Shown here in pieces: positions 26,469 to 36,771 of a DNA stretch of 64,000 nt. The notes below the pieces were generated by a model. The model saw only the letters and a program-made list of their open reading frames with translations. It had not been told where the DNA came from and made no database searches. This stretch comes from DATDIC01 sp963777625. GTDB lineage: Bacteria > Pseudomonadota > Alphaproteobacteria > Acetobacterales > Acetobacteraceae. The translations under genes and the position numbers were made by a program. Numbering within the stretch: the first letter of the stretch is position 1; each line of letters opens with the position of its first letter. The stretch lies in assembly GCA_963777625.1 (NCBI GenBank), contig CAVZRO010000005.1, positions 186,001 to 250,000 of the forward strand, written 5' to 3'.

Positions 26469-28019
26469 ATGAGAAACCATCTGTCTCGTCGGGAGGCGCT
26501 GCTGCTGGGTGGCGCGGCGGGGTTCGGGCTGAGTGCCGGCGGTCTGCTGGTGCCGCGGGCGCATGCGCAGGAGGCGCAGCCGAAACGCGGCGGGACGATG
26601 CGCGTGGCGGGAGCGGATTCCTCGACCGCCGATACGCTCGATCCGGCGCGCGGGAACAACGATACCGACTATGGTCGGCTGTTCATGTTCTATAACGGGC
26701 TAACGGTGTTCGACGAGCACCTGGATGCCAAGCCCGACCTGGCGACGTCGCTGGAAACCAAGGACGCGAAGGTCTGGACGATCAAGCTGCGCACGGGCGT
26801 GACGTTCCATGACGGATCGCCGTTCACGGCGGACGACGTGGTGTACACGATGAACCGGCACAAGGACCCGAAGACGGGTTCGGTGGTGCGGCCGCTGGCG
26901 TCTCAGATGGAGGAAATCAAGGCGACGGCGCCGGATGAGGTGCAGATCACGCTGAGCTCCCCCAACGCCGAGCTGCCGTCGATCTTCGCGGTCTATCAGT
27001 TCGTGATCGTGAAGAACGGCACGACCGATTTCAACAAGGGCAACGGCACCGGTCCGTTCATCTGCAAGGAGTTCTCGCCCGGCATCCGTTCGGTGGGCGT
27101 GCGCAACCCGCACTATTTCCATGAAGGACTGCCCTATATCGACCAAATCGTGTTTACCGGCATCACCGACAATGCGGCGCGCGTGAATGCGCTGCTGTCC
27201 GGTGATCTGGATGTGGCGGCGGGCATCGATGCGCGCTCCACCGCGCAGGTGAAGGCGGCGAGCGGGTTCGAAATCTTCGAGACCAAGAGCGGCGACTACA
27301 CCGACATGATCATGCATCTGGATGATCCGGTGATCGGCAATCCGGATTTTGTGATGGCGATGAAGTATCTGCAGAACCGCCAGCAGATCCTGAACAGCGT
27401 GCTGCTGGGATACGGTTCGATCGGCAACGATCATCCGATCGCGCCGAGCAGCCCGTATTACGATAGCTCCCTTCCGGTTCGCGAGTTCGATCCGGACAAG
27501 GCGAAGTCGCTGCTGCAGAAGGCGGGGATGCTGAGCAAGAGCGTGGAGCTGGTGAGCTCCCCCGCGGCCACGGGGTCGCCGGACATGGCGGTGATCATGC
27601 AAAATGCGGCGCGGGGGATCGGCTTCAACCTGCAGGTGCGGCGGGTGCCGGCGGACGGGTTCTGGTCCAATTTCTGGCTGAAGGCGCCGTTCACTTACGG
27701 CAACATCAATCCGCGGCCGAATCCGGACATCCTGTTTTCATTGTTCTTCCAGTCCGCGGCGCCGTGGAACGAAAGCCACTGGAAGAACGAGAAATTCGAC
27801 CAGTTGCTGCTGGCGGCGCGGGCCGAGACGGATTTCGCCAAGCGGAAGGCGATCTACAGCCAGATGCAGCAACTGGTCCGCGACGAGGCGGGGATCGGCA
27901 TTCCGGTGTTCATCAGCAGCATCGACGCACATACGTCGAAGGTGAAGGGGCTGCGGCCTGTTCCGACCGCCGGCATGATGGGTTACAACTTCGCCCAGTA
28001 TGTCTGGTTCGGTAGCTGA
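26469..28019 (+). CDS. dipeptide/opine-type ABC transporter binding protein (DppA family)
   Basis: Family 5 extracellular solute-binding protein, 516 residues. It starts with a Tat signal (LSRREALLLGGAAGFGLSAG ending AHA), so it is exported folded. Core features: GGTMRVAGAD, KLRTGVTFHDGSPFTADDVVYTMNR (the family signature), NRQQILNSVLLGYGSIGNDHPIAP and the DPDKAKSLLQKAG segment. AGGAGAGCGGTAGAAC precedes the ATG at 26469. The upstream gap from 26364 is AT-richer (aactagctaataag) and may hold the promoter. First gene of a four-gene importer; the ligand could be a peptide, opine or another amine-containing compound. Confidence 0.9.
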   Translation: MRNHLSRREALLLGGAAGFGLSAGGLLVPRAHAQEAQPKRGGTMRVAGADSSTADTLDPARGNNDTDYGRLFMFYNGLTVFDEHLDAKPDLATSLETKDAKVWTIKLRTGVTFHDGSPFTADDVVYTMNRHKDPKTGSVVRPLASQMEEIKATAPDEVQITLSSPNAELPSIFAVYQFVIVKNGTTDFNKGNGTGPFICKEFSPGIRSVGVRNPHYFHEGLPYIDQIVFTGITDNAARVNALLSGDLDVAAGIDARSTAQVKAASGFEIFETKSGDYTDMIMHLDDPVIGNPDFVMAMKYLQNRQQILNSVLLGYGSIGNDHPIAPSSPYYDSSLPVREFDPDKAKSLLQKAGMLSKSVELVSSPAATGSPDMAVIMQNAARGIGFNLQVRRVPADGFWSNFWLKAPFTYGNINPRPNPDILFSLFFQSAAPWNESHWKNEKFDQLLLAARAETDFAKRKAIYSQMQQLVRDEAGIGIPVFISSIDAHTSKVKGLRPVPTAGMMGYNFAQYVWFGS

Positions 28020-29019
28020 CGGAGGCACGGGCGCCGCACAAGGCGGTCGCCGGCGAAAGGCCGGCGACCTGTTCCTGCTGCGCCTGGTGCTTCGCCGGAT
28101 CGGGGTGAGCCTGCTGCTGCTGCTGGCGGTTTCAATCATCGTTTTCCTCGGCACGGAACTGCTGCCGGGCGACGTGGCGCAGATGATCCTGGGCCAGTCG
28201 GCGACCCCGGCGACGGTGGCGGCGCTGCGCGAAACTATGCATCTGAACGAGCCGGCGTGGCTGCGCTACCTGCAGTGGCTGTTCGGGCTGCTGAGCGGGC
28301 ATCCCGGCACGTCGCTGGTGAACGGCATGTCGATCGCCGAGCTGATCAGCGGGCGGCTGGCAAATTCGCTGCTGCTGGCGCTGCTGACGACGATCGTGGT
28401 GGTGCCGCTGGCGCTGACCGTGGGGATCACCGCGGCGGTGTGGCGCGGTAGTGCGTACGACCGGGTGGTCAACGTGCTGACGGTGGCGGCGGTGTCGGTG
28501 CCGGAGTTCCTGTTCGCCACCGCGGCGGTGCTGATCTTCGCGGTGCGGCTGCACTGGCTGCCGGCGCTGTCCTATGCGGCGGAGACGGACTCGCTGCGGG
28601 CACTGTTCCGTTCTTTTGCGCTGCCGGTGGGCACGCTGTCGATCGCGATCTTTCCGCAGATGGCGCGGATGACGCGCGCGGCGCTGATCAACACGCTGGG
28701 CTCTTCCTACGTGGAGATGGCGCTGCTGAAAGGTGTGCGGCCGGTGCGGCTGGTGCTGCGGCACGCGCTGCCGAACGCGATCGGGCCGATCGCCAACGCG
28801 GTGGCGCTGAGCCTGTCGTTCCTGCTCGGCGGCATCGTCATCGTGGAAACGGTGTTCAACTATCCGGGGCTGGCGAAGCTGATGGTGGACGCGGTCAGCA
28901 CGCGCGATGTGCCGCTGGTGCAGGCGTGCGCGATGATCTTCTGCGCCGGCTATCTGCTGCTGGTGCTGATCGCGGACATCGCCTCCATCGTGTCCAACCC
29001 TCGACTGAGGTACCGATGA
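28000..29019 (+). CDS. ABC transporter permease (DppB family)
   Basis: First inner-membrane permease of the importer, 339 residues; ATG 28000 overlaps the end of the binding-protein gene by 20 bases. A short hydrophilic N-terminus precedes LLLRLVLRRIGVSLLLLLAV-like segment FLLRLVLRRIGVSLLLLLAV, and the family's PGD motif appears in TELLPGDVAQMILGQ. The EAA loop that contacts the ATPase is YVEMALLKGVRPVRLVLRHALPNAI. Six membrane helices can be seen. Cytoplasmic ends and topology fit DppB/OppB. Confidence 0.9.
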   Translation: MSGSVADGGTGAAQGGRRRKAGDLFLLRLVLRRIGVSLLLLLAVSIIVFLGTELLPGDVAQMILGQSATPATVAALRETMHLNEPAWLRYLQWLFGLLSGHPGTSLVNGMSIAELISGRLANSLLLALLTTIVVVPLALTVGITAAVWRGSAYDRVVNVLTVAAVSVPEFLFATAAVLIFAVRLHWLPALSYAAETDSLRALFRSFALPVGTLSIAIFPQMARMTRAALINTLGSSYVEMALLKGVRPVRLVLRHALPNAIGPIANAVALSLSFLLGGIVIVETVFNYPGLAKLMVDAVSTRDVPLVQACAMIFCAGYLLLVLIADIASIVSNPRLRYR

Positions 29020-29873
29020 GCGGCGCGGCGGAGACGGCCATCGAAATCCTGCCGCGGCGGCGGCCGCGGATGTCGCTGCTGGGGCGGATCGCGGCGACGG
29101 TGGTGGTGCTGTGCCTGGCGCTGGCGGTGTGCGGTCCGTGGATCGCGCCCTATCCGGCGGGGACCATCGTCAGCCAGACGGTGTTCGGACCGATGACATG
29201 GGCGCATCCGCTGGGCACCGACTATCTGGGGCGCGACATGCTGAGCCGCGTGCTGTCGGGCGCGCGCTACACGATCGGCGTGGCGCTGCCGGCGACGCTG
29301 ATCGCGTCGGGCTCGGGGACGCTGCTGGGCATGCTGGCGGCGTCGTGGGGCGGCGTGGCGGACCAGGTGATAAGCCGGGCGATGGACACGCTGATTTCCT
29401 TTCCCAGCCTGATCTTCAGCCTGGTCGTCGTGGCGGCGCTGGGTTCCCCCGCCATCGTGCTCATTCTCACGGCCGCGGTTATCTATACCCCGGGTTGCTT
29501 CCGCATCGTCCGTTCGGTCGCCGTGGGCATCAATGAAACCGACTTCGTCGCTGCTGCCCGAGCGCGGGGCGAGCGCAACCTGGTCGTCGTGCTGGAGGAA
29601 ATCCTGCCGAACATGGTCGCGCCCATCCTGACGGATTTCGGTCTGCGCTTCGTGTTCATCGTGCTGCTGCTCAGCAGCCTGAGCTTCCTCGGGCTGGGCA
29701 TCCAGCCGCCCTATTCGGACTGGGGCGGTCTCGTGCGCGAGAACATCGATGGGTTGAGCCAGGGAGCCCCGGCGGTGATCATCCCTGCGATCGCCATCGC
29801 CATCCTGACGGTATCGACCAACCTGCTGATCGACAGCCTGCCCGGCCGCACGGTCGCCAACTATGGCGGCTAG
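29016..29873 (+). CDS. ABC transporter permease (DppC family)
   Basis: Second permease of the importer. ATG 29016 overlaps the stop of the DppB-like gene (ATGA), a better start than the longer frame. The 285-residue protein has one N-terminal helix, a periplasmic loop with HPLGTDYLGRDMLSRVLSGAR, the OppC/DppC hallmark, and the EAA loop FVAAARARGERNLVVVLEEILPNMVAPIL. It ends FLGLGIQPPYSDWGGLVREN and a final helix. The ATPase gene starts 11 bases before its stop. Its partner in the membrane is the preceding permease. Confidence 0.9.
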   Translation: MSGAAETAIEILPRRRPRMSLLGRIAATVVVLCLALAVCGPWIAPYPAGTIVSQTVFGPMTWAHPLGTDYLGRDMLSRVLSGARYTIGVALPATLIASGSGTLLGMLAASWGGVADQVISRAMDTLISFPSLIFSLVVVAALGSPAIVLILTAAVIYTPGCFRIVRSVAVGINETDFVAAARARGERNLVVVLEEILPNMVAPILTDFGLRFVFIVLLLSSLSFLGLGIQPPYSDWGGLVRENIDGLSQGAPAVIIPAIAIAILTVSTNLLIDSLPGRTVANYGG

Positions 29874-31720
29874 CGGCGATCCGCATGTTGAAGTGCAAGG
29901 CCTGTCGGTGGTCGGCCGGCAGGAAACCACGGGCACGGTTCCGATCCTCACCAATGTCAGCTTCCAGATCGCCCGCGGCGAGGTGCTGGCGCTGATCGGC
30001 GAATCCGGGTCCGGCAAGACCACGGCCGCACTGGCCCTGCTCGGCTATGCGCGTCCGGGCTGCAGCATTACCGGCGGGCGGATCAGGGTCGGGGATACGG
30101 ACGTGCTTGCGCTGACCGCGAGCGGGCGTGCCGATCTGCGCGGCCGCACGGTGAGCTACGTCGCGCAAAGCGCCGCGGCCGCGTTCAACCCCGCTCAGCG
30201 GATCATGGCGCAGGTCATCGAGCCGGCGCTGATCCATAAGCTGTTGTCGCGCGCGCAGGCCGAGGAAAAGGCGCGCACGTTGTTTCAGGCGCTCGCGCTG
30301 CCTGACCCGGCGAATGTCGGCGATCGCTATCCGCACCAGGTCTCCGGCGGCCAGCTTCAGCGGCTGATGGCCGCGATGGCGCTGATCACCGGTCCGGAGC
30401 TGGTCATTCTCGACGAGCCGACCACGGCGCTCGACGTGACCACGCAGATCGAGGTGCTGCGTGCCTTCCGCAACGCCGTGCGCGTGCTGCACACCACCGC
30501 CGTGTACGTGTCCCACGATCTCGCGGTGGTGGCCCAACTCGCTGACCGCGTCGTCGTCCTGCAAGGCGGCCAGGTGCGGGAAACCGCACCCATCCAGACC
30601 ATACTGACCGAAGCCGAGCACCCCTACACGCTGAGCCTTCTCGCCGCGGCCGCGCCGTCTGCCCGGGCTGCTTCCCAGCCCGTCGTCAGCCTTGCCGCAC
30701 CGGAGCCCCTGCTGGAGGTTGCCAATCTGCTGGCCGGTTATGGCGGGATCAATCACGCTGGGCGTCCCCGCATACCGGTGCTGCGCGACATTTCGCTGCG
30801 CATCACGCCGGGATCGGTGCTGGGGGTGATCGGCGAATCCGGGTGCGGAAAAAGCACGCTCGCCCGGGTGATCGCCGGACTGCTGCCGGCGGCGAGCGGT
30901 TCCATCCGGCTCAAGGGCAAGGAACTGCCACGCCGCGTCGCAGACCGCCGGCGGGAAGATCTCCGTGACATCCAGATTGTGTTTCAGATGGCCGACGTGG
31001 CGCTGAATCCCGCGCGCACCGTCGCTTCCATTCTGGGCCGGCCGCTGAAATTCTATCACAACATGCAGGGCGATCAGGCGCGACGACGAACCCAGGAGTT
31101 GCTGGACATGGTCCGCCTGTCGCCGCAGCTCGCCAGCCGCTATCCGGACGAACTCTCCGGCGGTCAGAAGCAGCGGGTGAACCTGGCGCGCGCCCTCGCG
31201 GCCAACCCCAGCCTGATCCTGTGCGATGAGGTCACCTCCGCGCTGGATACCGTCGTCGCGGCCGCCGTGCTGGAGTTGCTCGCGGACCTGCGGCGGGAAC
31301 TCGGCGTGGCGCTGATGTTCATCAGCCACGATCTTTCCACGGTGCGCGCCATCTGCGACCAGGTCATGGTGCTGTACGCCGGAGCCTGCGTGGAGGCGGG
31401 CGCGCGGAGCACGCTGGAACGGGCGCCGTGGCACCCCTACACACGGCTGCTGCTATCCTCGGTGCCGGAACTGCGGCCGGGCTGGCTGGACGGTATTGCG
31501 GCCGACGGCACACAGGTGGGCTCCGCCGGGCTGGCCGTGCAGGACCTGCTGAGCCCGTGTCCGTTCTTCCGGCGTTGCAATGTCCGTATTCCGGGAACCT
31601 GCGACGTCACGGCCGCCACCGGTTATCCGGCTGGACAAGGGAGCCGACATCGCTTGTCACCGCACGGAGCAGGCGCTGCGTGCCGCGCAAGAGCCGGTGG
31701 TCGAGAGACTGGACGCGTAG
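29863..31720 (+). CDS. fused dipeptide ABC transporter ATPase (DppD-DppF), frameshifted near the end
   Basis: One polypeptide holds both ATP-binding cassettes that Dpp/Opp systems usually split. Cassette 1: Walker A GESGSGKTT, signature QVSGGQLQR, Walker B LVILDEPTTALD. Cassette 2: Walker A GESGCGKST, signature LSGGQKQR, Walker B LILCDEVTSALD. In the second Walker B the usual Glu-Pro is EV. The C-terminal oligopeptide-transporter domain (WHPYTRLLLSSVPE, CPFFRRC...CD) follows, including a Cys cluster. Near 31612 the frame slips: PPVIRLDKGADIACHRTEQALRAAQ is in the next frame and stops at 31720. One extra C in GGCCGCCACC explains this. The downstream reductase gene runs the other way and ends two bases away. 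Confidence 0.88.
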
Positions 31721-31722
31721 TT

Positions 31723-32677
31723 TCAATAGCCACGATCAGGCTGGAACACGCAGGGCAGCGTCTGCCCGGACCAGTAAGCGTTCAGCCCGCGTGCGACATG
31801 CTCGGCGCGGGCTCGGCGCGAGGCGAAACCGGCGATGTGGCACGTCACCAGGATGCGCGGATGCCGCCACAGGGGATCGGCAGCCGGCAGCGGTTCGTCC
31901 TCGAAAACATCCAGCACCGCGGCCGACAGGTGCCCTGAGTCCAGCGCGGCAATCAGATCCGGCATGACGATCAGCGATCCGCGCCCGGCATTCACCACCC
32001 CTGCCCCGGCGGGCAGCTTCGCCAGCCGCGCGGCATCCAGCAAATGCCGCGTATTTGGCGTTTCAGGCAGCAGCCCTACCAGGATTTGGGTCTGTTGCAG
32101 AAAGGCGTCCAGCTCCTGCATCCCGGCAAATGAGGTTACATCCGCAATCGACTTGCGGCTTTGCGCCCATCCGCTGACCTGGTATCCCAGCGCGCGCAGC
32201 ATTTGCGCCGCTGTCTGCCCGATATTGCCGAGCCCCATCACGCCCACGCGCGTCTGCTGCGCGGTGCGCGGCGCGGCGAACTCATCCCATCGGCAGGCGG
32301 CGCGTGCCGCGATCGCGCGCAACAGGTCGCGCTGGATCGCCAGCACCGCCAGGCAGACATATTCCCCCATCGTGCGGAGCGTTTCCTGGCTCGCCATGCG
32401 CACGATCGGGATGTCCGGCCGGCAGCTTCGGATCGCACGTTATGTGATCCACGCCGGCGCCGCTGCTGAAGATGACACGCAGGTTGCGGTAGCGTGCCAG
32501 GCGCCCGGCTTCCGGTTGCCATACGAGAACGAAATTGACGTCGTCGGGATTTACTTCGGGATCATCCCACCAGCGCACATCCAGTCCGGGCGCGAGTTCC
32601 GCGAATATCGCTCGCCATTCCGGGATCGCGGTTTCGCCGCCCGATTTGATGAGGAGGATTTGGTTGGGAATGCCCAT
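31723..32677 (-). CDS. ghrA: D-2-hydroxyacid dehydrogenase, glyoxylate/hydroxypyruvate reductase A-like, frameshifted
   Basis: NAD(P)H-dependent reductase of 2-keto acids. The N-terminal part (32677 to about 32420) reads ILLIKSGGETAIPEWRAIFAELAPGLDVRWW and RYRNLRVIFSSGAGVDHI; the second frame takes over at DIPIVRMASQETLRTMGEYV. A single-base change near 32415 in GGCCGGACATC links them. The remainder has the NAD motif VGVMGLGNIGQTAAQML, the substrate Arg in VNAGRGSLIV, the Glu in DVFEDEPLP and the catalytic His in VTCHIAGFASR. The overall match is to GhrA rather than to PGDH or formate dehydrogenase. It ends back to back with the transporter operon, and may process a keto acid from that pathway. 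Confidence 0.82.
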
Positions 32678-32708
32678 AAAGTCTCATTCTGAGATGATTC
32701 GGTAGGTT

Positions 32709-32922
32709 ATACCAGACCGGATTGAGGATGACCCATCCTGCGGGTGTTGCCCGGAGCGACGTGAGGCGAATGGGCGGCGCGGTGGGCGACAAAGTCATGG
32801 CTGGCGGGGACGGGTGCGTTGATGGCCGGGACAAGCCCGGCCATCACGGGTGGGGCGCGGCCATGACGGAAAGGGGCAGGCCATGACGGAAAGGGTCAGC
32901 ATCAACGCGGGTTGGACCATAC
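32709..32922 (+). repeat. dispersed intergenic element, copy C
   Basis: Begins ATACCAGACCGGATTGAG and ends AACGCGGGTTGGACCATACC. It contains two extra inserts of the GGCCATGACGGAAAGGGG tandem unit and a diverged middle (GCTGGCGGGGACGGGTGCG). Its right part forms the last 26 codons of the molybdenum-subunit frame at 32844-35225, replacing the normal C-terminus. Confidence 0.75.
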
Positions 32923-35225
32923 CGGCCGTTCGACAGGCTGATCTCCTTCGTCGTGCTGACGCAGGCGGGCAATACGGACAATCGATCGAGCGTAATCGGG
33001 AACTGACGAACGCGGATGCCGGTCGCGTGCCACACCGCATTGGCGACCGCACCGGCGGTCCCCGTGATCCCGATCTCGCCGACCCCCTTGATGCCCAGCG
33101 CATTGACGTGCGGATCGTCCTCCTCGACGAGAATGGCTTCCAGCGACGGCACGTCGGCGTTCACCGGCACATGATACTCGCCGAGATTCGGATTCATCGC
33201 ACGGCCGGAGCGCGAGTCCATCACGGCGTGCTCGTGCAGGGCAAACGATACGCCCCAGATCATGCCGCCATAATACTGGCTGCGCACCAGCCGCGGATTG
33301 ATCACCCGGCCGGCGGCGAAGGCACCCGACCAGACGAGTGACGCGGATCTGCCCCAGTTCGGGATCGACCTTCACCTCCGCGAACACGGCGCCATGCGCA
33401 TGCATGGCGTAGTTCGACTGCGCCACCGGGTCCGCCGCGCTCTTGCCCTGCCCGTCGATTTCCGCGACGCCGGCGCGCGCGAGGATATCGCCATAGCTCT
33501 CGCTGCGGCTTTCATCGTCGCGACGGAACAACCGGCCGCCCCGCGCCACCACGCCCGCGTTGCCGGCGCCGAATAGCGGCGAACGGTCGTCGCTCATGGC
33601 CAGTTCCGCCAGCTTGGCGATGACGTCGGCGCCGGCGCTGTGGATCGCCATGCCAGCCGTCGCGGTATGCGAGGAGCCACCGGCGATCCCGGCATCCGGC
33701 AAATCGGACGTGCCAGTCCGGAACTCGACCTGTTCGATGTCGAGCCCAAGTGCATCGGCGGCGATCTGCGCCAGCGCGGTCGCGGCACCCTGGCCCATGT
33801 CGTGGGCGCCTGTCTCCATCACGCCACTGCCGTCGCGCCGGATCACCGCGCGGGCCTGGGCCTGGAACATGATCGCCGGAAAGGTCGCGGTGCCGACGCC
33901 CCAGCCAACCAGCAGCCCGGCCTCGTCGCGCATTTGCCGCGGCGCCACCGGCCGCCCGGCCCAGCCGAAGCGCTCGGCGCCTTGCGCGTAGCATTGACGC
34001 AGCGCCTTCGAGGAGAACGGCTTGCCGGAGATCGGTTCCACCTCGGCGTAGTTCTTCAGTCGGAAGGTGAGCGGATCCATGCCGCACGCCTGGGCCATCT
34101 CGTCGATTGCACTTTCCAGCGCGATCGAGCCGGTCGCCTCGCCCGGCGCGCGCATGAACAGCGGCGTTCCGGTGTCGAGCCGCACCACTTCATGCGACGT
34201 GGCGATGGCCGGGCTGGCATACAGCGTGTGCGACGCGAACGAGGCAGGTTCGAAGAAGTCATCAAACGTGCTGGACGACGTCTTGGTGTGATGGTCGATG
34301 GCCGTCAGCGCCCCGTCGCGGTCGGTGCCCATGCGCAGGGTCTGCCGGGTCGGCGCGCGATGGCCGACCGGGCCGAACATCTGCTCGCGCCGCAGCACCA
34401 GCTTGACCGGCTTGCCGACCAGCCGCGCCGCCATGATGCCGAGCACCTGAGGGCCGGAGATCATGCCTTTCGAACCGAAGCCGCCACCCAGGAACGGGCT
34501 GCGGATATGGATGTTCTCCGGCGCAATGCCGAACAGCCCGGCGATACGCGCCTGCGCCATCGCCAAGCCCTGGCTTGGCGTGTCGACCGACAGCACATCG
34601 CCATCCCACGCCGCGACGATCGCGTGCGGCTCCATCGCGTTATGGTATTGCGCCGGCGTCTCGTAGGTTGCGTCGATGCGACTGGACGCCGCCGCCAGTC
34701 CCGCGGCGACATCGCCGTGATGCAACTCGGCCGGATTGCCGACGCCCACCGTGGGCGGAACGAAGCTCGCGTCGGAGTCCAATCCTGCCCGCGCCGGCGC
34801 GGTCTCGTAGCGCGGCGCCAGCAACGCGGCACCTTCCGTCGCTGCCTCCAGCGTCGTCGCGATCACCACCGCGATCGGCTGGTTGGCGTAACGCACCCGG
34901 TCGTTCTGCAGCAGGTCGAGCCGGAACATGAACGGATGCAGCTTGGCGTCCGGATCCAGCGCCAGCTCCGGCTTGTTGTCGGGGGTCATGACCTCGACCA
35001 CGCCCGGGTGCGCCTTCGCCGCCGCGACGTCGAGGCGTGTGACCCGGCCGCGCGCGATGCTGGCCACCGCCAGAACCGCATGGAGCATGCCAGGCGGGTG
35101 ATTGTCAGCCGCGAAACGCGCCGCGCCGGTGACCTTCAGGATGCCGTCACGGCGGGTGATCGGCTGGCCGATATTGGAGCCGTGCCGCTGATGCGCGGGG
35201 GTCTGGGAAGCGCGATATCAGGCAT
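32844..35225 (-). CDS. paoC: molybdopterin-binding aldehyde oxidoreductase subunit (PaoC/YagR-like), twice frameshifted
   Basis: Large subunit of a xanthine-oxidase-family enzyme that oxidises aldehydes to acids. Visible motifs: GSNIGQPITRRDGILKVTGAARFAADNHPPGMLHA, LGGGFGSKG, the FMRAPGEATG loop typical of PaoC, GAHDMGQGAATAL, and the active-site glutamate in IKGVGEIGITG. ATG 35225 overlaps the FAD-subunit stop. Breaks occur near 35195 (MPDIALPRPP is in another frame) and near 33328 (GAFAAGRVINPRLVRSQYYGG continues after a one-base change). After FPITLDRLSVLPA the C-terminus runs into dispersed repeat C, so the natural end is lost or extended. No PaoD/XdhC-type maturation gene is nearby. Confidence 0.82.
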
Positions 35226-36277
35226 GGACGAGAGCTCCGGGAACGATGGCGAAGGGAGAAGCCGGCAACGCCGGCACACGATCCGGCGTGCCCGCCGCGG
35301 CCAATGTGAGAGCGCGCGTAACGATCCGTCGCGCCAGCTCGATCTTGAATTCGTTGTCGCCGGACGGGGTTGCATCAACGAGCGCTGCCTCGGCGGCACG
35401 GCGGAAGGCGGCACCATCCGGACGCGCGCCAACCAGCACCGCTTCCGCCGTGCGTGCGCGCCACGGCTTCAGCGCGACGCCGCCCAGCGCGATTCGCGCC
35501 TCGGCGATCGCGCCGGCTTCGATGCGCAACGCGGCGGCGGCCGAGACGACCGCGAACGCGTACGACGTGCGCTCGCGCAGCTTCAAGTAACGCGCATGGG
35601 GCGCGAATTCTGCAGCTTCGGCCGGCAGACGCACGGCGACGATCAGGTCGCCCGGCTCCAGCACGCTTTCACGGTCCGGCGTGTCGCCGGGCAGATGGTG
35701 GAAGCTTTCCAGTGGAACTTCGCGGTGCCCGCTTTTGCCGACGATCTCCACCACCGCGTCGAACGCCACCAGCGGGACGCAGAAATCCGACGGGTTGGTG
35801 GCGATGCAGCTCTCGCTCCAGCCGAGCACCGCGTGCAGCCGTGTGTCGCCGCCGCGTGCCTCGCAGCCGGCGCCCGGCTGGCGCTTATTGCAGGCGCTGG
35901 CGACGTCATAGAAATACGCGCACCGCGTGCGCTGCAGCAGGTTGCCGCCGACCGTCGCCGCATTGCGCAGTTGCGCCGAGGCGCCGGACAGCAGCGCTTC
36001 GGCCACGGCGGGAAACTGTCGGGCAAACGCAACGTCATGCGCCAGGTCGGCATTGCGCACGCGCGCGCCGATCCGCACGCCGCCATCCGGCAGGTGCTCG
36101 ATCGCGTCGAGTCCCGGCAAACCGATTGACATCGACCAGAACGCGCGGCTGCGTAATGCCGCCCTTCATCAGGTCCAGCAGATTGGTGCCTCCGGCAAGA
36201 TAAGCCGCGCCCGGCTGGGAAGCGGCGGCGACGGCCTCGGCGATCGACGCCGGCCGGAGATAATCGAAGGTTTTCAT
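35218..36277 (-). CDS. paoB: FAD-binding subunit of aldehyde oxidoreductase (PaoB/YagS-like), frameshifted
   Basis: Middle subunit that passes electrons through FAD. ATG 36277 overlaps the stop of the Fe-S subunit (ATGA). The first part is MKTFDYLRPASIAEAVAAAS and AYLAGGTNLLDLMKGGI; the frame changes at 36119-36121, where one base of AAA (TTT in the coding sense) is surplus, then RLPGLDAIEHLPDGGVRIG continues. NAATVGGNLLQRTRC binds FAD. The cysteines in RTRCAYFYD, ACNKRQPGAGC and ESCIATNPSD match the extra [4Fe-4S] insertion that separates PaoB/YagS from ordinary xanthine dehydrogenase FAD subunits. Confidence 0.85.
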
Positions 36278-36771
36278 GCCGCCTGTTTCCGATCGAGTTC
36301 GCCAAGCACTTTCTGGGCGTCGAGCACCGCGTCGGTGATCCCGACATAGGCGCCGCAACGACAGAGATTGCCGCTCATGCCTTCGCGCACCCGCTCGGGA
36401 TCGTCGCCGGCCTGGCCTTCCTGCAGCAGGCCGATTGCACTCATGATCTGGCCCGGGGTGCAGAACCCGCACTGGAAACCGTCATGCGCGATAAACGCCG
36501 CCTGCACCGGATGCAGCACGTCGCCGTGCGCGACACCCTCGATGGTGTGGACATGCGCGCCGTCGCAACTGAGCGCGAGCAGGAGGCACGAATTGATCCG
36601 TCTGCCTTCGACCAATACCGTGCACGCGCCGCATTGCCCGCGGTCGCAGCCCTTCCTGGTACCGGTCAGGTCAAGTCGTTCGCGCAGGAGATCGAGCAGC
36701 GTGACCCGTGGATCGTCCAACGGAATGTCTCGCGCCACATCATTCACGGTCAGCGAAATTGATAAGCTCAT
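36274..36771 (-). CDS. paoA: [2Fe-2S] subunit of aldehyde oxidoreductase (PaoA/YagT-like)
   Basis: Small subunit with two [2Fe-2S] clusters. Cluster 1 ligands are CDRGQCGAC plus a later Cys in INSCLLLAL; cluster 2 ligands are QCGFCTPGQ and LCRCGAY. Length 165 is normal for the cytoplasmic form. E. coli PaoA has a Tat signal; here the protein starts MSLSISLTVNDVARDIPLDD with no signal, so this enzyme is probably cytoplasmic. It is first in the operon paoA-paoB-paoC with stop/start overlaps throughout. A TetR gene diverges 130 bases upstream. Confidence 0.9.
   Translation of the reverse strand: MSLSISLTVNDVARDIPLDDPRVTLLDLLRERLDLTGTRKGCDRGQCGACTVLVEGRRINSCLLLALSCDGAHVHTIEGVAHGDVLHPVQAAFIAHDGFQCGFCTPGQIMSAIGLLQEGQAGDDPERVREGMSGNLCRCGAYVGITDAVLDAQKVLGELDRKQAA

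Noticed and set aside
33640..36129. Long plus-strand open frame opposite the aldehyde oxidoreductase genes
   Set aside because: Composition is that of a reverse-complement frame (Arg/His/Asp-rich) with no family signature; the opposite strand has convincing enzyme motifs.
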